A DNA stretch of 64,000 nt, taken from contig NC_081340.1 in NCBI RefSeq assembly GCF_022539665.2, positions 6,943,357 to 7,007,356 of the forward strand, read 5' to 3'. The position numbers and the translations under genes were made by a program. Shown here in pieces: positions 13,850-29,200 of the stretch (its first letter is position 1; every line of letters starts with the position of its first letter). The notes beneath the pieces were generated by a model that searched no databases, was not told the DNA's origin, and worked only from the letters and a program-made list of their open reading frames with translations. This DNA comes from Daphnia carinata. Taxonomy: Eukaryota; Arthropoda; Branchiopoda; Diplostraca; Daphniidae.

Positions 13850-14747
13850 TCAAACGTCAAATTTACCGGTATACAGGGACTCTGCGACGTCAATCTTTTC
13901 CAATGCATTTTTCACGAATTGGCCGTACAATTTCGCTCCATTTCCGTTGAGTTCTTCGTAGTGAGCGATCTCCTTTTGGCATCGTTTAAGCCACGTCTGA
14001 ATGTGCGAATATTTGTCCAAGATCCGGCTGTCGACGGCCTGTCAAAACAAATGACATAAATACTTCTCTCACCGTCTCCAGTGCATATGCAGATGAGTCA
14101 GACTCTCTAAGCCAGACAGAGACAACAACTCACGTCGATGGACGAAATAGAGGCCACAAGCGCTATATCCGCAATCGTCAAATGCTGGCCAGCTGCGTAA
14201 GCGCTGTCAGCTAGTCTGATGTCAACGAATCCAATTCCGTCATGAAAGTTCTTCAAAGCTGCCGGATCCAGCTGCTTGGCGCCGTGCATCACCACGGGAA
14301 TCTAAACGTATATTTAACCAACCGTGACGTTAATGTCCCTTCTTTGGTTATTCTATGATTTTTATAATTAAAAAAGAGAGTTTAGATTAGACGTACGAAT
14401 AAATCCCTGGCGTTGGCGAACAGGACGGACGAACCGAAATTGAGAAGCTGGTCGATGACTGCACGCTGCTGGGCCTCTTCTGGGTAGAGATGTTGAGCTT
14501 TATGGCCGCCATAACGGTTAATTAAATACATACAAATAGCCTGGCTTTCGTTCAAACAGAATCCATCCTCGTCGACGATGGTAGGCACGTTGTGCTGCGG
14601 ATTGATCTTCAAGAACTCCGGTTTCAACTGGTCACGGTTCATCAGATTGAGCATTTTCAAATTGACGTCTACTCCGGCCATGTAGGCCGTCATCATCACA
14701 GATCGACATGGTGGACTCAACGAAGTGTAATACAAATCAATCGGCAT
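13850..14747 (-). CDS. GstD: Glutathione S-transferase, delta class
   Basis: Three exons, 14397-14747, 14134-14301 and 13850-14038, give 235 residues, slightly longer than typical delta GSTs (about 210-220). It is a cytosolic enzyme that conjugates glutathione to electrophiles in xenobiotic and peroxide detoxification. The N-terminus M-P-I-D-L-Y-Y is followed by Ser9, where delta GSTs have the catalytic serine, and then S-P-P-C-R-S-V. The glutathione-binding signatures P-Q-H-N-V-P-T-I and E-S-Q-A-I are present (thioredoxin fold, about residues 1-80), followed by the helical C-terminal domain. The open frame extends 35 codons upstream but has no ATG before 14747, so that start is preferred. 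The gene lies about 380 bp downstream of the stop of the next minus-strand gene, leaving a short promoter. Delta rather than epsilon class is inferred from the N-terminus. Confidence 0.9.
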
Positions 14748-15129
14748 TGCTGCTTTCTTGGTCAACCGTAAGCAAATTAAATTTTCCAAAGACTGGCCCT
14801 TAAACGCTTGACGAAATTGATGAATACTGTAACTGCTATCGACATAAGTCAATGAGGTTGGCTTCTTACTTTATCAGATTTGATAGATAGCCAACGATAC
14901 CAGTCGTCACTATCACTTGACGTCTGTAAACAGATGTCGCCACTGCGAGTACGTATCAAAGGTTATCACAGACAATGATAAGCAAATCAGCTCGCAATTT
15001 GACTACCACTGACTGCATAACGCCGTTTATGATGCATTCAATTTGTTTAAAAGGTCTTGTATTCTCACGACAAAAATGAGATTTTGTTCGGATGTATACA
15101 AGGACGGGCGAATACCCTAAATGTATCGA

Positions 15130-18100
15130 TTAGATAGTGAATGAATGGTGTCTGTCATTGAGCAGACATTTCAGCTGCAGTTTGATCAACATGATCTTCT
15201 TCTTGATGTCAAAAGCTATTGGCGAGAAGAGAGGCATTTGATCGAATGTGATCTTTTCTTTGTCGTCGAAAAAACTCATGGAGAAATCGTGCTTATCCAG
15301 AATGACATCGATGACGCCCTGACTGTGCAGAATGATGTCGACAGTATTCCACGGGGGCGGATTCAATTCCATGTAGTGCAACAGGCTATTTTTTAGCGCA
15401 AAAGAGCTCGGATCTTCTTTCATTATTTGGCCATCTTCTGTACTATTAGAAGCCGCTATAAGAAGTTTGACCAACTGGAAGACTTGCAGAGCTGTTGAAC
15501 CGGAATGTCTGATGCTATCTCGTTCCACGGCCGGATAAATAGACCTCCAACCTTCCATGCTGGGTTTAGCACCTAAATATTCCATTTTCTCGTCTCTTTC
15601 GGCCACTCGACACCACGAAGGCAATTGGCTCCGACGAAGAGTGTGGCCTGGAGCACGTTCAATAGCCAACGAAAGTGAGACGGCCAAACGCATAGGTGCC
15701 TGGTTGTTCTTCCCACGATACACTAAATAAAGAGTCGTATTGATTTCATCAAAACTCGAAGTCCAATGCTCGAAAATTTCAAAACGCTGAATCCAACTGG
15801 CAGCCGTTTCCAAAATTCCATTGTAGTATTGACTTAATTTGCTGGAAGAGATTTCGCCCAGCTTCTTTCGTGAAGCAAATTGCTCGACCAAAGCCTCGTC
15901 TCCATTGTAGCGAACCGTTTGCGGATGTAACGGGTCTTCATACCAATCAGCCAGAACAACAGCGTAATGATACGAATCCTAAGAATTCACGCAATGTTTT
16001 TTAGAAAGGGAAATGTTTTTAACTGATTAAATTGATTATGTTTACCGGTGCGAATAGTTTCGAGCCTTCAGCCAATGAACCGTAAACTATGACGGATGAT
16101 GGCCGGAAACGATAATCCATCTGGCCAGCCTTGTCCGTGAGAGTTTTCACATAGCTGTGGACAGTGCCGATGGTGTCACACCATCCGCACTTGTTGCGTC
16201 GTGGCGGAATTAATGGTGGCAATTTGCACGGATGAGTCATGCCACGGATGAATCGCTGGACTCGCACAATGTCATTTAAAGACAACGTTTTGGAATGGTT
16301 CCAAAAGTCCAAGAATTCCATCCACTTGGGCGTGGCTAATTTGAAGAGATGATCCTCGTATAGAAAAGTGACGTAAGGAGACGTATCCAGCACGTATCTC
16401 CCTAACTCTGCCAGACTAAATCGTTCCGGATGACGAAGCCGAACTCGTTCTTTGCTCGTTAAATTCATGACCAGAGCTTGTGGTAATACGAAAGAACCGA
16501 CAGCTTGACAGCAAGAACAAAGAGGACGACCCTTTCTTTCGCCCAACTCTTTCAGATATTCCAGAACATTTTTCCCGAACGAATCGGTAACATTTTTATT
16601 TGCTTTTGGAATTAACTGACGAAGAGTAGCAACACAACCCATTCGAGCCGCTTGTGTTAAAGCTGTTGTGCCTTGAACTGACACTTCGTCCACTGTATGT
16701 TCGTTAAGGTGAGGCAATATCAACTCAACGCATCGACCCACGTTCAAATTAACCGCCGACGCGGATGTCAAATAGTGCAAAACACTACGATTGTGTTTGT
16801 CTAGAAAATTGACGTTTGCTCCATTTTTAATCATCAATTCGATGATCTCAGGTAGCTCAGTGGCCTGGTAAAAATTTAAACAAGCCTGGTGAAGGGCAGG
16901 ACGTCCAAATTTCAAGTCACGTCTTTCTAAATCTGCTCCCGAACGAATCAGGACTTCAATAGCTTCTTTCCAACAACTAGAACGGTTATATTGCAGGAAA
17001 TAATGGAGAGGAGTTCGATACTTTTCGTCACTTTGATTTGGATCGGCTCCTACATTTGAAAAAAAAAAAAAAAAAATTAAATAGTAACTGACTAGATATT
17101 TATCAAAAAAGAACCTAACCATGTTTTGTAAGCATAGACTCCAGAAGTTCGGGCAAATTTGCGTGATGGTAATGAATAGCAATCAGATGAAGAGCTGCTC
17201 TCTTGTGCATAGCCGCATAATTAACACACGTCGATTTGTTACTTAACAACTGGTCAATTACGCTGCTTAAATTCGGCTTTTGGTAGAACAGACAAACTTC
17301 ATGAAGTGCAGTGAGGTTGTTGTCATCACGGACATTGGCATCAGCACCGTGACGGACCAAAATAGTAACAGCACCGAGAAGATGTTCATCGCGATGGGTC
17401 CGGCACAAACAATGCAATGCTGTTCGATTTTCTGAAGTTTTGGCGTGCAGACTAGCACGATGAAGTATGAAAAAGGATATAATAGGATCCAATTTCTTCT
17501 TCGTGTTATAGTTGCAAAGCAGATGCAATGGAGATGCTCGAACTCTATACTCTTTAGCGTTGATATCCGACCCCCGGCGTATTAGCATGCTCAGTCCTTT
17601 CAACTGGACTTCAATTGACAACATGGCATTGAAGCACATGTAGTGAAACGGAGTGTAGCCTCTTAAATCGATAGCTTTCAAATTCGCTCCTTTTTCTAGT
17701 AATAGTTCCAGTGCTTCCACGAAGTAAATTGATCCGTTAAACCCGCAAAGCAAATGCAACGGACTTAGACCAATAGCATCTTGCCAATTGATTTCTTCTG
17801 GATTGCTCATGTTGTCCAAATGCCACTTGATGGCACTGACTAGGTCATCTCCATGGTTGCAGAAACATTCGTGGTGAAAAGGTGTCAATTTACTAGCTTT
17901 ATCCTCAGCCGGAGCATTTGCCAAATGGGAATCGAAGGGTGGTGCATTCCCACCAGCTGACAAGAAAGTATGGCGGATATGATCATGCTCCGACTCATTT
18001 AAACGCCGGCTGACCTGAAACATATGGAATACAATGAAGTTATAGTATAAAAAAAAACATTTAAACAGTGAAATACCTTAACTCTTGTAGCTTTGTCTTT

Positions 18101-18130
18101 AACGGTGGCCATTTTGCTTCCCTGTGCCAT
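15130..18130 (-). CDS. Ankyrin-repeat protein with C-terminal Mab-21/cGAS-like domain (predicted inactive)
   Basis: Four exons, 18077-18130, 17120-18014, 16046-17049 and 15130-15978, give 933 residues. Residues about 50-490 hold roughly eleven ankyrin repeats, with motifs such as T-A-L-H and G-A-D-x-N. A linker with a C-x2-C pair follows. The last 300 residues look like the Mab-21/cGAS-like fold: G640-S641 followed by E-G-S-K and A-P at 650-651, then later the W795...E803-R spine typical of Mab-21 C-terminal domains and a helical L-L-H-Y stretch. In active cGAS-like enzymes the motif after A-P carries Glu and Asp (E-F-D). Here it reads D-S-Y-H, so both are lost, and the third acid expected in the beta strand near 752 is Ser (A-V-S-L). 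The ankyrin repeats suggest protein binding; the ligand is unknown. The start at 18130 is the least certain part, because the frame stays open upstream. Confidence 0.8.
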
Positions 18131-18526
18131 GCGTTTTAAACTCTTGGTGTTACCGTACCCAACTGTAACTGCGATGAAAAGATAAAAGATTGGATGATGG
18201 ACATCTAAATGCCTTGAAACAGATAGCTTATCTTGTTTCGAAGCCCTGCGAAATGACCACAATCGTTGACTAGCTTTTCCTTTCTTATTTGACACACAGT
18301 GAAGATGTCTGGAACAAAGAATAGGGCGGAGATTCCTGTTCAAACAAAGGTATGGTAAATAAACGCCTTCTACATTAAATAGCTCAAGGACAATTTTCTT
18401 ACCCACACTTTCTCGTTTAGCCACGTAGTGCAACACGTCTTCTCTGATCAGCTGTTTGTAATAACAGTTGCACATTTCCGGCGTTGTAACCTCTGGTGAA
18501 ATGTTAAAATGTATGCTAGAAAACAT
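18131..18526 (-). other. Open frame contiguous with the ankyrin-Mab-21 start (5' UTR or N-terminal extension)
   Basis: The frame of the first coding exon stays open for 132 further codons upstream, up to an ATG at 18526. The translation is basic and Cys/His-containing but resembles no domain I know. A good donor (GTAAGA) at about 18404 and an acceptor near 18338 suggest part of it is an untranslated intron. It may be 5' UTR, or the true N-terminus may lie here. Confidence 0.35.
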
Positions 18527-18530
18527 TTGG

Positions 18531-18536
18531 TTTATT
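18531..18536 (-). terminator. Candidate poly(A) signal of the PIWI gene
   Basis: AATAAA on the minus strand, about 240 bases after the PIWI stop. It lies very close to the presumed 5' end of the ankyrin-Mab-21 gene, so the two transcription units nearly abut. Confidence 0.5.
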
Positions 18537-18772
18537 TGGCTTGATTAATTATACAGGTAATTAATACGTTAGAAGACGATATCACTCGAGATGAAATAAA
18601 CACCTCTTTTGTACGGGATATCACGAGTTTAACGAAACACGTAAGGAAATGGAACTGAAGATATATCGCATTTCTGAATTGGAAAATGACCACCTAATGC
18701 TCCACAAGGTGTCTTGATTACATAGTAAAATTAATAATACTCAGATATAACCAAAGTTGACCATTCCCACTC

Positions 18773-22431
<3,659 letters not shown>

Positions 22432-23348
22432 TTTTTATCACAAAATAATACCTTAATTTTACTCAACTGGAATGACTACTGGCCATAAGTGGAAAGAGAC
22501 AGAATGTGGACAACTCCCAGATGTAAAACTTAAACTTTGAAATTAGCAGATTGAAAAAAAACTATCATGAACACCGTTGAACTTTTCTATAATAGGATGT
22601 TCAGAAATCGTTGCTATTCAAAATTGTTTTCTTTCTGGCTTAGGTACACGTGTAACGTTTGAAAAACAGATCCCACATGCTGTTTATCTGATTGCGCAAT
22701 TTCAGTTTGCAAGTTTTCATTAAAAAAATTCGGAAACGAGAAGAAGTTGCCAGTTTTTGCGAAAGCTGTTCATGAATCTTTACACAAAAATTTTTTTTTT
22801 GTTCGACGTGTACCTGAAAATTATAGATTAATTTTCTTCTTGGAATTCTCTGAGGTATTTTGAGCATTTTTTAAAACTGTAATTCTTCGTTAGTCCATAG
22901 TGCGTAGCATGCATTCACTGAAGTCAAAGCAATTCCTGTTACTTATAAAAAAATGTCTAAGTTTAATTTTATTGACCTTGCAAAATTTGTATTAATGAAC
23001 GGCTCTTAAGATCTTAAATACAGGGATAAAGGCAACAAGGATTATAAAAAAACGGGATGAAATGAAATGACAACCTATATTCGCCATTCTGAGGGGAATC
23101 ATAAAACTCGTTAAAAATACCGATACCAACGCAACAGAACCTGCATGCAACGGCTTTCCGTGAGGCTACCTTTTTTTTCTTTTTGACGTTCACAATCGAA
23201 TTTTGTTATGTAAAAGAAACAAACCAACAAACAAGTAACACGAAATCTCGGGGGATATGAAGTTTCAAACATCTCCATAATAAGAATGAGAGATCATTTT
23301 AAAACATCAATGGTCGGTGATGGGTTCAAGATGACAAACGCAATTATG
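22432..23348. other. Spacer between the PIWI and MGA-like genes
   Basis: This holds the PIWI promoter and the 3' UTR of the minus-strand MGA-like gene. A candidate poly(A) signal (AATAAA on the minus strand) is at 22968-22973, about 375 bases after the MGA-like stop. No open frame here looks coding. Confidence 0.5.
22968..22973 (-). terminator. Candidate poly(A) signal of the MGA-like gene
   Basis: Minus-strand AATAAA downstream of the stop at 23349. Confidence 0.45.
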
Positions 23349-25292
23349 TTATCTATTGTACAAGCAAAAAAGGGGTTGGCCCTGCTTCGTTTGAAGCCTC
23401 TGTAAGGTGACGGAGCATTTCATGTAGAGTTTTGCATCGAAGGAGCCGTTTGGTTTCCTGTGTAGAGCTCTAGGGTCTAATTTAACCAGACAAACATTAC
23501 AATCGTTTAACAATTTTGGATCCTTAGAATCAATTTTGGGATCAGTGAGAAGAATCAAATTCTTTTTGGGTTTTTCACGACTGCGACGCTCCGTTTTTAA
23601 GTGTGGAGTTTTATTTTTAGACGACGATCCACTAGAACGCAACTCGGACACTTTCGTGGTTCTAGAACGTCTTTTAAGTGAGATAGATTCCCGGTTTAGG
23701 TTAGACTCCCGTTTACCTTCCTCTATGTCAGCAGTGCTTCTATCGTTTGTGATAGTGAATACGATATCCGGCATATGTGAAGGATCATGTGGTTGGGTAC
23801 ACCTGGACTCCAGCATACAGTCTGGATTTTTGCAGTGTTCGATGGGAAGCTTACCGGCATCTAGACTGGAACAAATACATCCCAATTGACACGAAAGTTT
23901 CTTATTTTTGCACGGGTATGCATTCGAAGGCACGACATGCAAATGGGTTTGGGCATCTGCGAAGAAAAATTTTTCGTTTTATTGTTGGATTTCATTTGTA
24001 TATTGTATTATGTATACCATATTGTTCTTCGTAAGGTTCTTCTAAGATATCTTCCGCCGTGGAATAAGACTCGTCTCCAGAAGTGATGGGTATTTGACCG
24101 TCTTCTATAGGAATATGATGGTAAAGGGGTGCCGAATCGAAGGCTTTTTTTGCGCCACGGGATGGAATAAGCACCTCAATTATCAAAGGACCGCCACTCA
24201 GAGTTTCACTTGATTCACCTAAGAATTGTTCTAATTAAAAAATACATTAACCACACATCACATTTGCAACAACTTTTCGTTTACAAATAAGTACCAGAAT
24301 GTAACTGTTGTTGTTTCTGAATAAGTTCATCGTTTTGAAACTTTAGTTGAGAATAAGTCGACATTAAATCACAAGCCTGCTGACGCAACGTCGATATTGT
24401 GGAAGTGGCCTAAAGTGAAACACAGACAGGTAAGAATAATATAATGAAACGCAGTTCTTTCGGATTTCTACTTTATGCAGGATGTTGGCGTTGTCTAGGC
24501 TGTTACAATGGATAACGTTCGCTAGCCGGCTAGTCAGGCGTTGAAGTGATGCTTCTTTTTTCTCCTTTTCCAAAGCAGATACCTTTTTGGGTGTCACAAA
24601 CTGTGATTCTCGTGAAGCTGTGGGGTGCGCCACTTTGGCAGGAACTTGATCCAAGTTGCTCTTATCGACTGACTGATAATGTAAAAATGTGGAAAGCGGA
24701 TCTGAAGATATTTGTCGATTTCCAATCTCTTCTGCTTCAAGTTCCGCACCGGTTATTACAAGAGAATGTGGCTTATCGTTTTGTCGTGGAATTTTTGGCT
24801 GAAGATCTTTATAAAAGACACATTAGATTAAAAAGTATAAATCTGCGTTTTTTTTTCATGCATTACCAATCTTGCTTTCAGTCCCCATCATTTCCCAAAG
24901 CCTGTTATTTGCATCAGTATCCATATTGCAAACTAATTCGTCTTCCTCATATTTATCTGACGAAGATACTTTGAACAGCAGATTGTCTAAAAAGAAATTG
25001 TTAGTAAGAGTTTAACACACATCACATCCTTAAAACAATAAAAAATATACACATTACCAGGGCATCCTGCAAATGGGCTTCCCAAATCAACATCCTCACA
25101 GCTATTTTCCAGTTCTAAAACAAGGTCTTCTAATGAATTTGATGGGGATGTTGATGAATTGGCTACTGAACAAGCCCCATTTTGCTGAAAAGCCAAAGGA
25201 AGAGAACTCTTCCATTCATCAGGTGACATCATGTCACAAAATATGGTGCCTGAATGGTGAGTTTCAAGCTCCAGCTGGCTTTCCGTAGACAT
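23349..25292 (-). CDS. MGA-like protein with HLH-zipper-like segment and Cys-rich motif
   Basis: Exons 25058-25292 (coding part of an exon that begins at 25380), 24867-24986, 24472-24806, 24295-24409, 24018-24218 and 23349-23956 give 537 residues. Residues about 205-268 read as helix, short loop (N-S-L-D-N-A-N), then a long heptad-bearing helix, the layout of an HLH leucine zipper. The segment before it (E-K-E-K-K-E) is a weak basic region. Residues 351-388 carry C-x6-C-x3-C-x-C and later Cys residues, with the run L-G-C-I-C-S-S-L recalling a conserved Cys segment of the MAX-associated factor MGA. The C-terminus is basic. No T-box was seen. The frame is open upstream of 25292 to the acceptor at 25381, so a short upstream coding exon is possible. 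The gene structure is firm; the MGA assignment is tentative, and the protein could instead be an unnamed arthropod nuclear protein. Confidence 0.6.
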
Positions 25293-26292
25293 CTCTGAAG
25301 GCTTTACCAATCCGCTTTCTGTTGGGTGGTTCTGGGAAATCCAGATACTATCTTCAGTAGTGAGATGATTCTGGACAGCCCTGTAAAAAATAGAGTTTGT
25401 ATAACAAAATTGACCCTAGGCAATAACAACAGGTAGTAGTAGCTCATTATTTTTTTTCCGTTGTGCAAAGTAAGATTTTGAACTTGATTCAAAAAATTTC
25501 ATTTAGTAGATAGTGTATACAAAAAATAAACAAGAAAATATTGTTAAATGCAGAGTATGCACAGAGATCTCCTATGAAATGTAGGGAAAAAAAAACTTAA
25601 GGAAAACTTCAGGCAATCCCTACCTAATGGAACTCACTGACCGGTCCTACTGCATAGATACTTATGAAACCAAAGATGAGAAGAAGTAACGTTTAAATAC
25701 GTAGAAATGGTTGAAAATATTCCAAATTTTAAACTCCAACTTTCGACAGGCTTTCAACACGTGTTTTCGTTTTTTTTTTGGGGCCTCCGGGATGTCTTAC
25801 GACTAAATGCCACAAACAAACAACCGCCCTCACGTAGCATTAATTCATGTTTTCACAGTTTTTAAACAAAAAATCTAATTTTAATGCCAAATTCCTGAGA
25901 AATAAATTTATGATTCATAAAATATTACGATTTGATCTGAATTTACGGTCGAAACTATATTATGATTTGATTTGGCAATCAATAACTACTACCTTGTCCA
26001 GACGTGTTTTGAATCGAGCACGAAGTCCAAGTCAGATAATGATTGGTGCAAGTTTTGTGTGAGAGAAACAATAAGATAGATAGCCCTTTAAGCGGGAATT
26101 TTTTTTGTAGATTATAACGACTATTGTAGTTCTCCTACAAATAAATCCACATACCCAAGAATACATTGAATTAGCCCACTTAGTTAGTGGATAATGTAAT
26201 TCTTTGTGCAATAGTATTTTGGGTACTTAATATGAGCTATTGATTCAAGGGCCAGCACGGCTTTGTAGCTCATTTAAGCTACAAATAGTCAA
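25293..26292. promoter_or_regulatory. Divergent promoter region between the MGA-like gene and BRCA2
   Basis: About 1 kb separates two head-to-head genes. It must hold the 5' UTRs and promoters of both, including an intron or leader of the minus-strand gene above its acceptor at 25381. No clear TATA box pair was identified. Co-regulation is an inference from orientation only. Confidence 0.45.
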
Positions 26293-29200
26293 ATGAACCA
26301 TGAAAATCTTAAGACTACGCCCGACCGCGTAGCCACAAAGGCCTTCCGCACTCCTGTGAACCAAAAATCTCCAATATGGAGCCCAATCTTCCATGCAACT
26401 ACTCCAGATTTAAATGCTTCCGCCTCTGTTTGTAAAGGCACTCCAGCTCTAATAGAAAGTTTGGGCATTAATCAAGAACTTGATGTATCTTGGTCAGCTA
26501 CCATGGAAACCCCCCCAAATGCTAATATGAGTATCCCAGGGATCATAAAGCTTGATGTAAACAAAATGCTTGAAAATGAAGCAAAGGTATTCGTGAAACA
26601 ACTTTCATGTCTTTTTATTGATTATTCTTGCTTTGTTTTCATGATTTGCAGCCATGTCACTTATTCCACAACAAGGAGAAAATCTCATGTGCAGAAGATG
26701 ATGTGAATAATTCAACTAAGTTGACGGAGAGAACACATATTTCTGGAAGAATACCTAATTTAGAAAGCAAAAAAATTAATGCTGACTTAAAGGCAGAGAG
26801 CTTGCTCAGCCTTCTGAAAAAACCTGCCTCAAGGTTCATTTACCCTGAGCCGATTTACATCAACATTGTTGGAAACCCCCAGATGACAAATCCAATTAAA
26901 TCCTTGAAGCAACAACAGTCTGGGACGACAGTGGCAAAAGAGTTAGCACCTAGTGCTCTTGTTGAACAGAAGTTGCAGAAAAATGTAAAAGAAGTTAGAA
27001 AGAGTCTTGACTTTTCACATGATAGTTTGATCAAGAGTCACAAGGATATTTCATATCACACGTCGCATTATAGCAACCTTCAGCACAAAGAAGCTACTGA
27101 ACCTCGTAAGTTATCCATTAGCAATTCAGAAGTTTCTGCGCAATGCCTCTTGGAACCTTCAAATACCCTTTCCGAGAACAACTTACATGGCCCGTTTCAT
27201 ATGGAAACCGATGACGTTGAAACGCTTACCCAACCAAAAATCAATGTCGAAACTATCCACGCACTACCTTCGTGTATTCAACAACAATATTGCGGCAATA
27301 TTACCCCTCGAATAATATCAGAATCGGTTGAATTCAGCACTGCCAAAGGGCAAAAAGGAACAGTCTTCGAGAAAGCTATTGGTCAATCAAGACGTAAATT
27401 GGAAGAGTTTAACAGAGAATATAGAATATCATTACCAAACCCATCAATTAAAACCAATTTCAATGGATTATCTAACGGAAAAGAAGTTCCTGAACAAGCT
27501 AGGAATTGCGGCAAAGTTTTGCTTGAAAATAACCATAACAATTCAAAGACGGCAGGGTTCTATGCGGCCAAAGCCAAGGATGGTGTTACTTCTGGCGAAG
27601 CTAATGTCTCAACTTTAGACAACTTCGCGAATGAAACTCCATCGTCAAGTGCAACCGAATATCCAGAATTGATTGGGTTCAGCACCGCCGGTGGTAAAAA
27701 ACTGACCATTTCAGAAACAGCTATGGAACAGGCAAGAGCTAAACTCGAAGAAATCGCTAATGGTGATTTCAACTTTACAGTTAATCATAATAAGCGCGAA
27801 GACTATCAAAAGCTCAATGATTCGTTTGGTGTAGGGGTTTCGAAAAAAGCCTGGAAATGTGATGAAACATTGCTTTGCAGTTCCAATGAAGCAACAATCC
27901 CATTAACAATGGGTTTCAGTACCGCAAACGGAAAGACCATTGCGGTTTCTGAAGAAGCAATGAACAGGGGACGAAGTATGTTTTCTGAAGTCAGCGAAGC
28001 TACGCCGCCCTATGCCCCCACCCCGAAAACTGCGGGATTCAGTACTGCCGGTGGCAAAAAAATCGCCGTTTCCGAAAAAGCGATTGCGCAATCTAGGTCT
28101 TTTTTCTCTGAGTTTCAAGACTGTGATATAGAACCTATTGACGTTCCTCTGGCTAGTTTCAGCATGGCTAGTGGCAAAAAGATAATGGTGTCTGAAGAAG
28201 CTATCGCTCGAGGTCAAGCGCTGTTAGATGATGTTTATGGAACAAACGCCACAGAAGAAAATACCATTGAATCGCAAGCAGAATTACGTCCTGTATCAGA
28301 AGTTAATGAAAAACCCACAATTGCCTACAAACAAACTTCAGCTACTTCAGCGGGTTTCAAGATGCGGTCCAGAACTTCGTTCAAACCTCCCAAAAAATTA
28401 ATACCTGCACCTAAATTAACATCTCCATTGTTCGAAAATCACCAGTTTAGCCCACTGCAAGTTCCACTAACTGTTGGATTTAACACAGCCAGCGGAAAAG
28501 ACGTAAAAATAGCAGAAGCGTCATTGTGTAGAGCTCGTAAAATTTTCGAAGAAAATCTTTTGATGGAAGGCATTAATAATTCAATTGAAGAAGGAGAGCA
28601 TACACAAAAGCTCAATCCGAACGCTCGTTCACCTGGTTTATCCGTGAGAAATGAAAATATCGATACGAAAACGATAGTCGAAGATGACAATGACAACAAT
28701 TACTGGGTGTCATCGCCAACCATTGGCAAAAAGACGAAAAGATCAAAGAAAAGAAACAATATCACTCAAAGCCCTCAAAAACAACTATCTCCAACACCCA
28801 TTTCAGGAACACCATCGGCATTTGAATCTTGTGCGGTGTCAGCAAAGATAAGAGCTTTGAGGAGAATTGCTCGTCAAGAACAAATGTCGCTCATCCAGTG
28901 CAAACAATCGAAATCCGTTAAATCCTCACTAAAAGCGGGATACCTCTATCGACTAAAGAAAAATGGAATTGTTCCGAAGAAAACGTGGAGAGAGTTGATT
29001 GGTAACTGTTCGTTACCGGAGATGCTGCCTCCATACAAACTCTTAGAAGATCATGGTGTATTGACGTCAGTCTGCCTCGTCCGAGCTTCAAATGCTTCGG
29101 CATTTAATTTTTGTGCCTGGGATCATTTCCCGATAGATGACTGTCTTGAAAATTCTGAAGGAATGCAAATCGGTAAATTCTAACAACAAGCGTTTCCTTA

